39,941 nt of DNA from contig NW_019776161.1 in NCBI RefSeq assembly GCF_001039355.2, forward strand, positions 36,597-76,537, given 5' to 3'. A model generated the notes under the pieces. It was not told the DNA's origin and did not search any database. It saw only the letters and a list, made by a program, of their open reading frames with translations. Positions 23,791 to 37,799 of this stretch are shown here, in pieces; the first letter of the stretch is position 1, and every line of letters begins with the position of its first letter. Origin of the DNA: Lingula anatina. Its lineage: Eukaryota > Brachiopoda > Lingulata > Lingulida > Lingulidae. The position numbers and the translations under genes are program-made.

Positions 23791-26700
23791 CTCCATGCAT
23801 TCAGGGAGAGTCCCAATGGAATTGGATGGATCTATGTAGAACAATGGTTTCAATGGGAATGGGCCCTTAATTAAAAAGCAATACAGAAGTGATACGAGAA
23901 ACAGGCCTAGGGTGAATTCATGGTGTTGTATACTAGACCCTTATTTGGCTGAACTTAAGAGAAAACATAAATATCAGTGGATAAAAATAAATTATATCAG
24001 TTTTTTTTTTTTAGTGGTCTCCCAAATCCAGTAAAATCTTGCTTGATTTTATGCTAAGTCACAAGAGTTTACTGGCTTTCTCCAATGATTCCTTTTCTTT
24101 CCTCAAATGATCTTAAACACGGTCATTTTTTTAGCTTTGATTTCTTTCATTATGGCAAATTATGAAGAAATGGCCTCAGGAGATTTTTGTGCAGCGTACA
24201 GCATAAGAGTGCACTCTTACAGACTCCACATTTAATGCACTTTTAAAGCTATTTCTTGCACAATTCATTGTATTTTTTAATCAAAGTGTGATACCCTTCA
24301 CTTATTTGCCAAAACAAACAATAGGTGTGTGTGTGCGCACACGTGCACGCATGCCTGTGTGTGCCTGAGTATATGCATATGTATGTGTATACATAAACAC
24401 TAACAAGAGAGTGGATCGAGCATTTGTTTTCACACATGAAATGTCTTCCTCAAATCAGTTGCTCAAATCGTCCCAGAGCAAAGACTTAATAGATCAATTT
24501 ACAATTAAGCCGTTATTAACTGATGCTTTTTAATACTGGACATACCCAGATAAAGACAACTGGTGATCTATCATTCAAATACACATCCCTTGACAAATAC
24601 ATGTACTGTACATGTAAGGCTGAGATGAAAAATTCCTCCCTTTTTGTGGTCAGTTATCAAGACGTCCATTGTGGATGAAAATAATCAGCCATCAGGCTGA
24701 TCACCACTGATTAAATGCTAAGCTTTAATTCACATGTCTCAAATGAGTTCTTCATGAACTGTACTGATAATTTCACTAATTAATAACTAATTAAATACTG
24801 AGATTAAAAAGAGGAAGAAAAACATTCACCATTTCACCCATACTTCACAAGAAAGGCACACAAGGGAAAAAAAGAAACCAATTGAAAGTGAAAATTTCTC
24901 CATGATTAAATGGTATTGGATTCTATTACAGTTCACTTCGATCATTAGTTATTAGGTTACGTCTTTTCCCCTGACAGATATTTCCATAATCTAGATGCCA
25001 CGGCAGGAGTGTGGATATTAAGATGCATATTCCATAAACACTTTTGCACTCCCTAAAGCTACAGGCCTGATATCAGAATTAAAAATAAAAAAAAAACATC
25101 CTTACTTAAGCTGTGATCTCTCGAATGCAACTCCCAGATCAATTTTTACAAAAAAAAAAGTTATAGACTCAACTAGAGAGAGCAACTGGATTGTAATCTA
25201 CTTTATTCTTGCTAATTGCTTTTTTCTGTGACTGCTCATCTCAGAGACTATAGCCAGATCTAACCTTAAACAGTAGATGCACAGTGTCAACTTTTTCAAC
25301 CTTTGCATCATCTTTAAATTTGACAAATGAAATTGTTTATTCATTAGCCCAAAATTGTATTCACAAGAACTATAGAAAAGCTTGAAATAAATGTCTGACT
25401 TCTACAAAGTGTCAGCAACATTACCTTAGACAAAATAGTTAAATTACCAAATTAAAAAAAATATCAATACTTTTAAGGATTAAAATCTAAATATAATTGA
25501 TAATCATCTGAGTATATTGCCTCACAGTTAAGTTAACTGTAAACCAAAGTCATGCAAAAAAAGAAAAAAGCAGCAATATCATGGGGTAAAGTGCTGTCAA
25601 GAAATATAAAAATCCACAAGTTAAAATACACATGCTACTTATTACTTGAGGGTGCCTAAATTTAATACAACTGCTTTAAACTCAAATAACGTGATTTTCT
25701 TTTAGGGAACATGAGAAAAACCAGCTCAAGCATGTGTTCTAAAGCTGCAGCCCTTGTAATAGTCCTCATTTCTTCTTATGGAGTAAAATTTGTATTTTTC
25801 TGGCAATTGTCAAGTGTCCATGCATACATGAATGCACGTGTGTCCCAATAAAAGTTGCCTTTTATGATTTTCCATGTGAAATAAATTGAATCAAAGCATC
25901 TCGGCACAGTGAATTTGTGCATGTAGCAAGTTTTGACCTTGAAAGCAAATAAACTCAACTCTCATGTGAGATAAACAGAGGCTTAAACCATCCACTTGGA
26001 TATAAGCTTAACACAGAATACCCTTTTAGTCTCCCCTGGGGCGAGTGTGAGACTGTGATAAGACACTACAGGATAAGTTTCCCAGCTTCCAGCATTATAA
26101 TATAAAAACTATGTAACTACTGCCACCAATGGAGGTAGGCGTGGGACATCATAAAGATTAGATTTGCTTCCTATGTTGCGGTTATCATAAACAGAGAACT
26201 CTATAAGATGGGCCCGCCTAAACAAAATGGAAACACGACACTACACTGATTGAACCAAATGACCTGCGGAAGGGTTGAATGAGGTCAAAGGTCAGGGCAA
26301 ACACACCCTCTCTTTTCACTTGTGTCAACAAATACATCTTCCGCATCCCTTTTCATTATTAGAGAAAACACTCAATGGACTTGTTCAGACAAAGCTGACT
26401 GAGGACCGAAGACAGGACTAACTTGTATCAGCAGATGGATCTGGTAAACAAACCACAAATTTAGAAATCTTATGCACGACAGGATAACTCCATCTACAGT
26501 CTTTCAAAAAATACCAAACTGGGTCTCAGACATCCAAATACATGGTTTATCAATTCAGCAAAACTGTTGATGCATGTCTGTCTCATTTACGGTCTTTAGT
26601 TGTCCTTGTCTGAACAGGCTGTGATTTCTGGGTCATGCAGCCACCTGCTATGAAATCTGTTTTATCACAAAGTGAAAATGAATCTTTTTAAGGGCAATTT

Positions 26701-27328
26701 GGCTTTGGTCCACTGCAGCCATGGGAAAGAATTAAAACCAGTGAGATTTGTGGAAAACAATTATGTAAAAATACATTTGCAATGCAAGCAAAACTTTTTT
26801 CAAATTAAATCAACTAACTTTTGGTCTACTATATAAAGTCATACAAAAAAATCATAAATTTGTGAGCTTCCCAGGCACTTTCTTTGTACAGTGCTCAGTG
26901 ATTCATTTTATCAGAAAACAGCTGCTAGTAGCATGATTGTGTCTGCTGATGAATTTTTTGAAAAACAAATTTTTTCTTCCCCAACAATGTATTAATCCCC
27001 CTGTATATTATAATACATTATAACTAGCCTGTACAATTCTAGACCATAATCAACTCAAATACATCACGGCGCATACTTGTAGTAATACACAAGACTACTA
27101 CATTATAACATGTTTAGAGCATAACTGTGACACAGTCTAGGGCATCAATATGGTCAGTTTATTTACAGTGAACATAATGTCCTGTCCTGTAATGTACTGT
27201 CAGATATTATATAGATGTATAAATGTATTTAAATGTGATTTATCAAGAAAAATAATACTCCTTGTCAAATTATATATTTGGCAGAATCAGGTACGTTCCA
27301 CTGTTCCCTGAAATATATATATACTCAC
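23791..27328. other. AT-rich non-coding stretch
   Basis: No supported gene. A CACACGTGCACGCATGC-type alternating purine-pyrimidine patch lies at about 24325-24365. Confidence 0.5.
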
Positions 27329-27381
27329 AATAAAGATGTTGGTCACACCTTAGTTCCTTGTGCTGAAATCTACACAAGGAC
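27329..27381 (-). other. Candidate non-coding exon of a divergent transcript
   Basis: On the minus strand, TTGTTTTCATTTTCAG is a strong acceptor just before 27381, and ATT followed by GTGAGT is a good donor after 27329, giving a 53-base exon. A possible first-exon end lies upstream at 27549 (CAAGG followed by GTATTT) in the CG-rich region. No downstream coding exon was recognised in the window. Confidence 0.25.
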
Positions 27382-27399
27382 CTGAAAATGAAAACAATA

Positions 27400-27896
27400 G
27401 CGGAAGTGATTAATTTAGTAAGTTGATAGGCATTCATGATTATTAGCACACAATTTTACCACTTAAAGGTTCAACATAAGTGCTTATTGAGATTACATGT
27501 GTAGAATTATTATTCTGTGTAAGCTGTTCAAAAGTAAATAATAAATACCCTTGAAGACGGAACGTTGATTTGTTCAGCTGTTCTCCGCTTCCGCAACGTT
27601 AGGAACGAACCACGCGGGGTTTCATTTTTGCCCTCTGTCGGGCTTAATTTCCAAGATGAGCTTTTCTGTCAAAACTATAGATACAAATGACATTCAACAA
27701 CATTCAATATTTAAGCCTTTTAAAATTAGTTATACCACGTATTAAGCCTTTTTATAATGAAATCTTAAGAATAATCATTTTTTCGTCGTGGTGCTTTGTA
27801 AATAATGATACGAAACTAAACCCTAGTGACTCACTCGGTTTTACATGTTAGTCAGAATTAGGTCAAAACTTCCGGGGTAGAAACACACAGGTCACA
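27400..27896 (+). promoter_or_regulatory. UNC45 upstream region, probable promoter and 5' UTR
   Basis: This stretch is richer in CG dinucleotides than its surroundings, notably 27585-27650. It contains an ETS-like site ACTTCCGGGG at about 27868-27877, just upstream of the start codon. An upstream ATG at 27845 opens an 11-codon frame that stops at 27878-27880, 16 bases before the UNC45 ATG. It could act as a uORF if transcription starts upstream of it. No TATA box is obvious. The transcription start cannot be placed from sequence alone. Minus-strand splice-like motifs nearby make a shared, bidirectional promoter possible. Confidence 0.45.
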
Positions 27897-27914
27897 ATGG
27901 TGCTCATAGACGAG
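27897..27914 (+). CDS. unc45: UNC45 exon 1 (residues 1-6)
   Basis: This is a very short first coding exon, MVLIDE, followed by the donor GTAAGT. Kozak-like context CACAATGG. Intron 1 (27915-28575, 661 bases) has no recognisable feature apart from a short G-rich tract near 28495-28510. Confidence 0.85.
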
Positions 27915-30900
27915 GTAAGTTTTGACAAGTTTTTGTTGGCAAAAAGTCTTTTATATTTTCGTAATGTACTCGATTTAACTTCTCGACGTTCCTCTTGTGT
28001 GTTTAGTTAAAATTAAGACTTCAAATTAGTCAAATTGGTGAAAATCCCAGTTTAAAGCGTGGAAGATTCTAGGTGTGTCTAAATTTGGAAGTGCATGCAG
28101 ATTACCGAGAGTCAGGTTTCACATCTCAGAACATGTGCTCCCAGGAACAAATACTCTTAGTTTAAATATGATCCAGATGATTAGACAATTGTATTTGTCC
28201 ATTGTTTTCCTCTGATTGATTTCTTCTTACAGTAATGTGCAGTTATTTATTTGATATTTTGCTATGTTGATTTGGTTTGTTTAGTTGGATGATAGATAAA
28301 TATTTAAATAAATAAATAAACAACGAACCGTCTATAAATACTTGTGTATTAAAGTATGTTTTTATGTTATATAAGAGTTGGTTGCACTCTCTAGCAACAT
28401 ATTTATATTTAAGTCACAATCAAACTTCAAGTTTTAGATATTGGTTTGTTATATACAAGTACTAGTATCATGTATGTATGTTTCTCTGTTCTTGTGGGGG
28501 TAGGGGGGTGGAGGCAAAGGAATTAAGGGACCAAAATAGATATGCATGTAACTTGGAAGTTTTGTTATTTTTCAGGTACCAGATTTTGTCACATTAAAAG
28601 AAGAAGGCAACAAATATTTCACGTCAGGACAATATGATGCAGCTATCTCTACCTACACAAAGGCATTAGAGGTAAATAGTTATTACTGATCTGTGGTTCT
28701 CATAGCTGCATTCACTACAGTGAACTAACAAATCCTCGGATCAGTTATTACCCCATTCACACACGCTCAGTTATTCGGATAAATTGCGAATTAGGTCACA
28801 ATTCGAATAAATGCAGTAGTGTGAACGCAAGAGGATTTTTGTAATGCGCATTTTTAAAATCCTGCAAGCGAGCTGAATTTCTAAGCACAATCCGGATAAC
28901 TTACCGGAATCGACACCTGTACAGATCTAACTGCGCATGTGTGCAGATAAGTGCGGGTATCTATGAACGCTTGTTTATTACTTAGGGATTGGAGGTCACC
29001 ACTCACTACAACATGAGGAAACAAACTTATTTTGCCATCTTATACTTCTCAAGAATGCTGGAATGTCTTTAGAGTTGCATTTGTCGTCACAAATTTTTGT
29101 TGGTATTTTAAGATTTCCTGTGCGGCGCATGCGCCAGTGTTCAAAACAGGAAGTTAAACCTGAAATTTTCAACGTGTAATTTGGTTTCACTTAGCGTGTG
29201 TGAACGCAATACCGAATCGAATTCCTTACGAAAAATTCGGATTATAGAAATGCGCATTTTTGCAACTGTAGTGTGAATGGGGTATTCGGCTGACCCACTT
29301 GAATGCTTGTTGAGTAATCCACTGTGTAATCACCAGCTTTTCTGTATTCAACTCAACACCAAGAGAAGGAAACAAATTGTAAATTGGCCTGATATATTGA
29401 CTTGATAATTTCTTTGCATTTAACTCTTATAATCTTGGTCAGCAGTGCACCAGTATCTCATAAACGATAAAATTATCTCAAATTAAAAAACTTTTTGGAA
29501 AAGTAAAGTTATCATTTTGATTTAAAAAAAGCTGTTTAAGAAGTGTTTTGGAAAGTACATCTTTTTCTTTTTGAGGAATCGGACGCTAAGCCCCAGGACA
29601 AAGGCGTGTTGTACAAGAACAGAGCTGCATGCTATCTCAAACTGGAGAAGTATGAAGAGGCATGTGCAGATGCTACCCAAGGTATTTTACTAAAGCTTCT
29701 TATGTACATTATAAGAAAATAAGTTTTTATTAGTGCAGGCACAATGTTTACAGAGGCAATGCTATATAACTACTGATATGATTTTTACAAACCAGAAATA
29801 AGTGTGAGAACATTAATTTACATATTATTTACACATACATCTCTATTCTATTTCTGCCATGGAGATTGTCCCAAATGAGAAAATATCATATTTTTCAGTC
29901 TTGGAAATAAATCTCTGTAGAGATAATATCTGGTATTTTCTAGCCTTTGAAAAAAATCTGCAGTAAGAGAATCTCTGGTTATTTTTCAGCCTTGGAGATA
30001 TTCCCTAATAAAATAATGTCTGGTTATTTTTTCAGCCTTGGAGATCATCCCTAATGACCCCAAAGCTCTGTTCAGACGGTGTCAGTGCTATGAAAACCTG
30101 GGCAAGATTGAGGATGCTTATAAGGACGCCAAACAGCTGCTGTATGTGGAACCCAAGAACAAAGCCATCCAGCCTGTCTTGAGGAAACTGAATGCTCTTC
30201 TGCAAGATAAGGTAGAATTAGTTCCACTGATAACCCAAAAAACAACACAAAACAATAAAAGATAATTCTTGACTCCGAGATGAAATAAGATCAGTCGTAC
30301 ATATACTTTTCGCTCCACCTTATTTAGATCTTTGTTATGGGAACGTTGATTTTCCAACTGGATGTGACACCTAGGAAACCATCTTATCTTGTTATTTAGG
30401 CTAAGTGTAGAAAAAAAAACTTTTCATCTTATATAGAGACCACAGTTCATAGTAACCTCCCTTCCCCAAATTAGATAAATATGAAGAAAATCAAAGTAAA
30501 CTTGATGCTAAATGTCCATTTATGTCAGGTTGAGGATTGTTGGGAAAACTGTTAATGCGGTCAAGATGGGAGTGGAGTAAAACACTTTATACATGTAGGC
30601 GATCAATGTTGTAATCACGTATAGATGGTGCTTCATGTTGTTTCAGCTCAAGGAACAGAACAGCACTGACAACAAGGTGACGCAGATGTTCAAGCTGGCA
30701 TTTGGGGAGGGTGATGACAAGGAGAAGAGAGAACAGGTGAGTTGTAGGCTGAACTGTTTGTGGAGGGCAAGACTGTTGGGTTGTCCCTAAGTATCCTTGC
30801 CCTCTGTAACATCTCCATTAAACATTCTTCATATTTTCATACCAAAGAAAAAGTAATAAATTATGCACATGCATGCACAGTGGAATTTTATACGTATAAG

Positions 30901-31498
30901 AAGTAACAAGAAGTGTTATGGACCAATACTTTTTTGAAAAGGAAGAGAAATTCAGGGGGAAGAATATTGCATGTATATGTTGTCCTTTAGTGATACTTGC
31001 TGTGAACTAAACACCCAAAGTTTCTGCATAGAAAAAAATTAAAGGTATAAAATAAAGAAAAGGAAAAGGAAGAGAGAAAGAAAAAAGAATCCATTTTACG
31101 CAATTCTTTATAATTTAAAATCATGGATATTTGTTTCATAAAATGTCCTATGTGTAAATCCTCCAGGCCATCAATAACCTTATTGTCCTGGCGCGGGAGG
31201 AGGCAGGCGCGGGGAGGATCATGCAGTCAGGCGCTGTGACCAACCTGAACAAACTCCTGGACAGCTCCAACCCTGTCATTGTGGTGGGATCACTCAGACT
31301 TCTGGCTTGTCTGGCTAAGGAGAACAGAAAGAGGGTAAGAACTGGTGTGGTTCCACAAAAAATAACTTGAGTCACGTTCCTGGCTAAGAACTTAATTACC
31401 AACAGTGCATGGTCAAATGCGCACACCTTACCCAATCAGGAGCAGTGTAACAGCACTCTCATGGAAATCTTTGTCATCTAAGCCAGGGAACTGAATCA

Positions 31499-31534
<36 letters not shown>

Positions 31535-34500
31535 TGAAACAGACCTGGTGTGGTTTCAGTTCTTCACTCATAGATTGCTTTCTGATTGCAAGGGACTCTT
31601 TCATCCTTGACACTGATTATAATCAGGATAAGGTTTGTCTTACTGACTGACAGTTTATATCTGATCGCTTATAACAAGTAATTATCAATTTTTATGCCCT
31701 CCTTCAGTCGAGGATTAACAATGTATCTTTAGAATAATTTTAAAAAAAGGGGAATTTCTTTTCTTCTTTCATATATTTATATTCAGATATTGTATTTTTT
31801 TTTTCAACATTTCAGGCATGTGCAATACAGGATGAAATCAGCACCAATCGACTGTTTTCTCTCATGGGCATTGATGACTCGGACATTTCATCTGCCGTTG
31901 GACACCTCGTTTCCACACTCATAACCGCCATTACTGAACTGGAGAAATTCAAGGCTTCCAGACAAAAACATGAAGATTTGGTGAAGAAGGAGGGTCCACA
32001 GGGCAAAGGGAGACATCCTCCTTTGACACTAGGTAGATACATTTTGTCAAAGACACAAACTTTTTATATGACATTTTTTTATGCTCCACTTTTAAACTTT
32101 TGTTGGAAAATGTTTGTATTAACTCTTCTGATTTTTTTAGGCATTTTACCAAGTTTTCCACGTCCCTGTGTATATCAGAAAGTGATAATTCGGCACCTAA
32201 ACAAACAATTTAACCTCTTGAATATTTCTCAGGCATTTGCCAGGTCGCTCTGTATATCAATAAGTGAAAATTTTGACAGTACCAATAATTATTTGGCTAA
32301 AGAAAACGTTGTCTATTAGAACATTTACAAGCAATCTCATTTTATCATAGATTTTTAATCTACAGTCATAGTTTGAGTGCTTATTTCTTTGATTTTTCCC
32401 TTATTACAGAGGAGGAGTATGCCAACCGTTCCGATGCTCTTATGCACTGTGCCATCAAAAATATTAACAATGGGAAATTTTCTGCCTGTGGGAGAGACTC
32501 TGTTCTTGAACTTCTGATCAAATTTGTCACCAGGCAAGATGGAATAGATTGGGGAATAAAATTTTTAGAAACAGATGGTAAGTTACTAAAACTGTTCATT
32601 TCAGTAGTGTGTAAGATATGTTTATTTATACATTGGAGCAACAAGCCATAGTCATTTCTGATCAGTTTTTGCAATTGACATACACATAGAAAGTCACAGA
32701 AAAATAATAATTTGTTTCTGCAAAATTAAACAAGTGTTAGAAGATACCTATTTTAAGGAACTGTATGGTGAGGCTTTATAAGAATACTTTGAGCAAATAT
32801 ATAACAAAGTTGCTCCCTCAAATTCCAGGAAACAATGTTTTTATTCAGAAAATAAAAATTCTCCCAGGAATTCCAAGAAACACCGTGACTCAGAAAACGT
32901 GATGATTGAGCGCATTCAGAACAGCGGACTAACAGATCCGCAGATCATATATGGCGACCTTCTTAAACGGTTGTCGCTTTATGCAGGATTAGACACTGAA
33001 TAGATTTCCTTAGCCGAATCGGGGATTATGCAACAAGCATTCAAGTGGGCCGGCCATATTTGATCTGTAGATCTGTTTGTCCCCAGTTCTGAATGAGGCC
33101 ATTCTCAACAATTTATGGCATAAATAAATTTTTTTTCTCCCATCATTCCAGGCATTACCAGGATTCTAGAAGTTGCCGGCACCATACCAGCTCTAAGCTA
33201 CACCGTGATGAAGATTTCTGAGAATACAAGGATGAACTGCTCTGTGCTGCTGTCGAAGATTTACGATGAGTTTATCAGCGACAAGAGAAGGGACCAGTAC
33301 AGAGAACAAGTGTCACAGTATTTCTGGTAAGTTCTTGACAGTTGATTTTTTCCAGTTTTTGAAATAATTCTTTTTCACTTACAGTATACTGTATTTATGT
33401 GAACAAAATGTTTGTGAAACTTTCTTATACCAAAGTTTGCTTTAAATACCTATTTTTATCTAAGACATGTAACTTCCCTTTGTTCAGACCTTTGGCAAGT
33501 GCAGATGATCCCTATTAATACTGCAACATATCTAATATGTTTTCATGTTTCAGTCTCTGTTACACATTTAAAATATTTTCATGTTTTAGTGACCAGTTTG
33601 GAGACACCAGACACATCGACTACCAAATGGAGGCTATAACTGCCATATCTGCCTTGCTCCAGGGTCCGTACGACATCGGCAACACAATCCTGGGGACGCA
33701 GGGAGTTCTGGAGATTATGTTGGCGCTGGCGAACTCTCCTGATCCCCTTCATCAGGTATAGAGATTGTAGGAATACTTGGTTCTATAACTTAAAAAAATT
33801 TTTTTTTCAAAAAGTTGTATTAGGTTATTAAATAAATACATTAAACAAAAACAGTACTATAACTTAAAGATTGTTAGACATCCTCAGCCTTAGAAATCCA
33901 GCTGGGATAGTGTATGCACAAATTTGATTTATATCTGGACTCGCTGTTTGGCACCGATGACGACCGCTTATTTTCAGGTTTAGAGATTGAATGAACAGTA
34001 TTATAACTTGAAGTTTATAAAGATTATTTATCAGCATAGATAATACTTGGGTACAATATAAACAGACTAGAATCTTCTCAAGTGCTCTTAATGATGTCAG
34101 ACCTAAAAGTTTAACTCTTTTCTGTAAGTTTTGGTTCAGCATTTCCACAGTGTCTAAGGCCAACAGATGGCAGCACAGTGGTAATCAAGACAGTCTAAAT
34201 CAGATTTCTCCTTTCCAAATCTTTTCTGAAAGCCATATTATAAAACAATATAAAGATAATGGTATTTTATTACACACTGATTTGAATTCTTTCAGAAAAT
34301 TTCAGTGGAAGCTTTAGTCCATGCTACATCAAAGAAAGACAAATGCAGTGGCATTGTGAAGCAGGCAGTTCCCATCTTAAAGAAACTTTACCAGTCTGAA
34401 AATGATAATATTAAAGTCAGAGCTCTAGTGGTAAGAACAGCCTCCCTGCCCCCCCCCCCCCCCCCCCCTCTCAGACACTCTCTCTTTCTCTCTGTATATC

Positions 34501-35475
34501 TTTCTGTGTGTGTGTGTGTGTGTGTGTACATGTGCAGAAACAGTCAATATTAAATCTTCAAACCTGTTTAATATCAACTGAAGTGGATTTCAGCAAATTT
34601 ACAAACTTACACTAAATACCTCATCAAACTACACTTGAGCAGACAATTGATGAGATGCCAGGCTGGTGAATAGTTTTCTTTGCTTAATATTTCAAAAGTT
34701 CTCTTTATTCATTATTTTTAAATTTATTTTAAAATCACCTTTTCTCATCACCAGGGTCTGTGCAAGCTGGGTTCATTTGGAGGCACAGATGCCAGTGCTA
34801 AGTCTCTAGCTGAGGGCTCCACCCAGGCACTGGCCAAGGCTTGCAGGAAGTAAGAGGGGTTTTTATTGTGTGTGTGTGTGTGTGTGTGTCTGTGTAAATT
34901 TTGTTGCTTACAAAAGTTTGAATAAAGTTTTCTGCCCAAATATACAAAAAGAAAGGCTATGTTTTAACTGGCAGATTTCATTGGATGATAAAATGGAATT
35001 CGCCAGGTAAAACTGGAGTTTTTAAATTTTTATATACGTATTTGTACATAGTTTACACACTGTATCAAACAGCTGAAGACTGCTTCTGGTTTCTAGTTTG
35101 ACTTAAGCAGTGCAAAAAATTTCAATTAGTATTTTTTTTTTCTCACAGGATGAATGTCGCAAAGCTGAAATCGGCTGTCAGAATGATTTAAATATTGCAT
35201 AGTGTAACTGTTAAGGATATAGACTTATGTATGATGATGATGATTATAATGAATTATTCTAAAATTACATCCTAAAAGTAAGGAATATAAAAGAACAATT
35301 GTGTGTGGTTTAGGTTCCTGAACAACCCAATGAAGGACGTAGACCTGAGAAAGTGGGCGTGTGAAGGTCTGGCCTTCCTCACACTGGATGCAGATGTCAA
35401 ACAGGACCTGGTAGAGGACACGGCAGCTCTTCAGTCTCTCATAGATCTGGCCAAGGTACAGTTGGTCTCTCTTTT

Positions 35476-35524
<49 letters not shown>

Positions 35525-37765
35525 TTTCAAATTTGTATTTTTTTTTTTTTTTGCCATCCTTGTCACTTCATTTCTAATGTAATGATGTCATTTAGGTCAC
35601 ATTCACAACAGCAGACTAACAGATCCAGGATCAAATATGGTCAACCCACTTAAATGCTTGTTGTGTAATCCCCGCGGGGAATCTATTCAGTTTCTAATCA
35701 GGAATTGAGCATCAAGCATTTTAGTGGGTGACCATATTTGATCTGCAAGGTCTGTTAATCCACTGCTCTGAATGTGCTTTTAGTAAACCAGTCATGTAAC
35801 TTCTTTCAAGTCACTCAGTAAAATATCCACCAACCAGATCATTTCTAACATAACACCCTCAGCTTAAACAACCAATCCCATTCCTTGTTACAGGTCAGTG
35901 ATAAGTCAGTGTTGTATCCTGCAGCCACAGTGTTTGTAAACCTGACCAATAGCTATGAGAAGAAAGAAATCATCCCAGAGCTACTGGAGCTGGCAAAGTA
36001 CGCCAAACATCACATACCTGAGGAACATGCCAAGGTCAGTGGATGGCTTTTATGTTACAATTAGCTCATTAAAATATTAATATATTGTATACTGGAAAAA
36101 ATAAATAGAAATAACATTTGCAAAGCTGCACAAGCCTGTTACTGTCAGTATCATGTCCAAAAATTTAAACATATTTTTGCCAGTTTTTTTAATCAGCATT
36201 AATAAATGCTACTGTCATTGACATACTGAAAATCATAGATTTTGTCCAGTGAATTTGTAGTTTTTGCAATCAATTTAGTCAGTAAATATAAACTATACAA
36301 AATATAGAACACCAAATTTTCTGAACGTCAATACTAATACTGTTAGTATCATCCTTATTTTATTACTTATTTAGGACAAACCAGAGTTTGTGAAGGAAAG
36401 AATTGCCAAGCTGGTCAAGGCTGGGATGGTGAATGCCTTGGTGGCTTTCTCTAAGACAGACAGCCATAGCAGTAGAGAGCTGCTCAGTAGGTGAGTCAAT
36501 GAGATATAGGCTACATTCACAACTAGTTGATCAGCAAAATAACAGAACTGCAGATCAAATATGGCCATCCCACATGCACCGACTATGTTATGCGTGTTGC
36601 ATTTTGGTCTAGAAATATGCACTGCTATTTCCCGTCAGGCAGTTGCAGCTTTCGAGGCTTCCAGAAGAAGGCATGCACACATGATCAGGGGAATTGGGTT
36701 AACTGTGCATGCCAATCATTAGAGTGGAAAGGTGAATATTGGAGTGAAGAATTGCTCAGTAGGTTGATGAACTTCGTTGATAAACACATATTGTCAGCCA
36801 AAATGTCAAGCAGTCAGTAGGAAGTTTTTGTGTAGATCAATGTTGATATTGCAGATTCTTCAAAAGTATTTCAGGGATTATGAAATTATTTCCAATTGCC
36901 GTACAAAACTGAATTACCTGTTATTAATTCAGAGTTTTCCTGGCTGTGGTTGAGGAGACAGAATACAGAGGACTGGTTGTTCAGCAAGGAGGAGCTAAGG
37001 TAAGACAGGACATATGATTGGCTTAGGACTGTTTGCCAGGTGAAGCAAAGAGAGGATAAGACCTTTGGTTGTTTGATTTCGTGAAGTTTGCCGAATTTAG
37101 CCAAGGCTTTTGATTGGCTGATACTGTTGTTTGCAAGAGTAGCTATTGTATCGCAACCTAGAATTTTGTTTTGTGTATAGCTCTTTTAGAAATTTATCTT
37201 TACCAAATAGCTGCCTCTCCAGAAAAAAGGGACAGGGAATACTTTCATTGCCATACCTATTTGTTTTATTGAATCTGTTTGTTTTTGTTTTGATTATTTT
37301 ATCTATGTTCAAAACTACACCCATATTGCTGTATTTTCCAGTCACTTATTCCTCTGGCCAATGAGGGTACAGATGTTGGGAAGACCTGCGCAGCCCAAGC
37401 ACTGGCCAAGATAGCCATTGTGATGAACCCAGAAGTTGCCTTCCCAGGACAGAGGGTATGAAATTTGTGAAAAATACACTTGTCCAAAAAAGTTCAGAAA
37501 CAGCATTATTTTGAATAATTATAAGATAACCATGTAAAATACTATGTTTAAATAATAAAATATTGTCTGTGTTCATACTCAGTAATTTAAGCACGTTGTT
37601 TCTCTCTTCAGTGTCTAGAGGTGGTACGCCCTATACTACAGCTGGTCCACGTTGAGAAAACTGCTCTTCAGAACTTTGAGGCACTTTTAGCCCTCACAAA
37701 CTTAGCGTCTCTTAACGACTCCGTCAGGTTAGTGATGTCTTTGTCTCTATCACACACACACAGAT

Positions 37766-37799
<34 letters not shown>

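Noticed and set aside
31864-32319. Open frame continuing past UNC45 exon 7 into intron 7
   Set aside because: The GTAGAT donor at 32033 joins exon 8 in phase. The extension has no UNC45-like sequence, so it is chance read-through.
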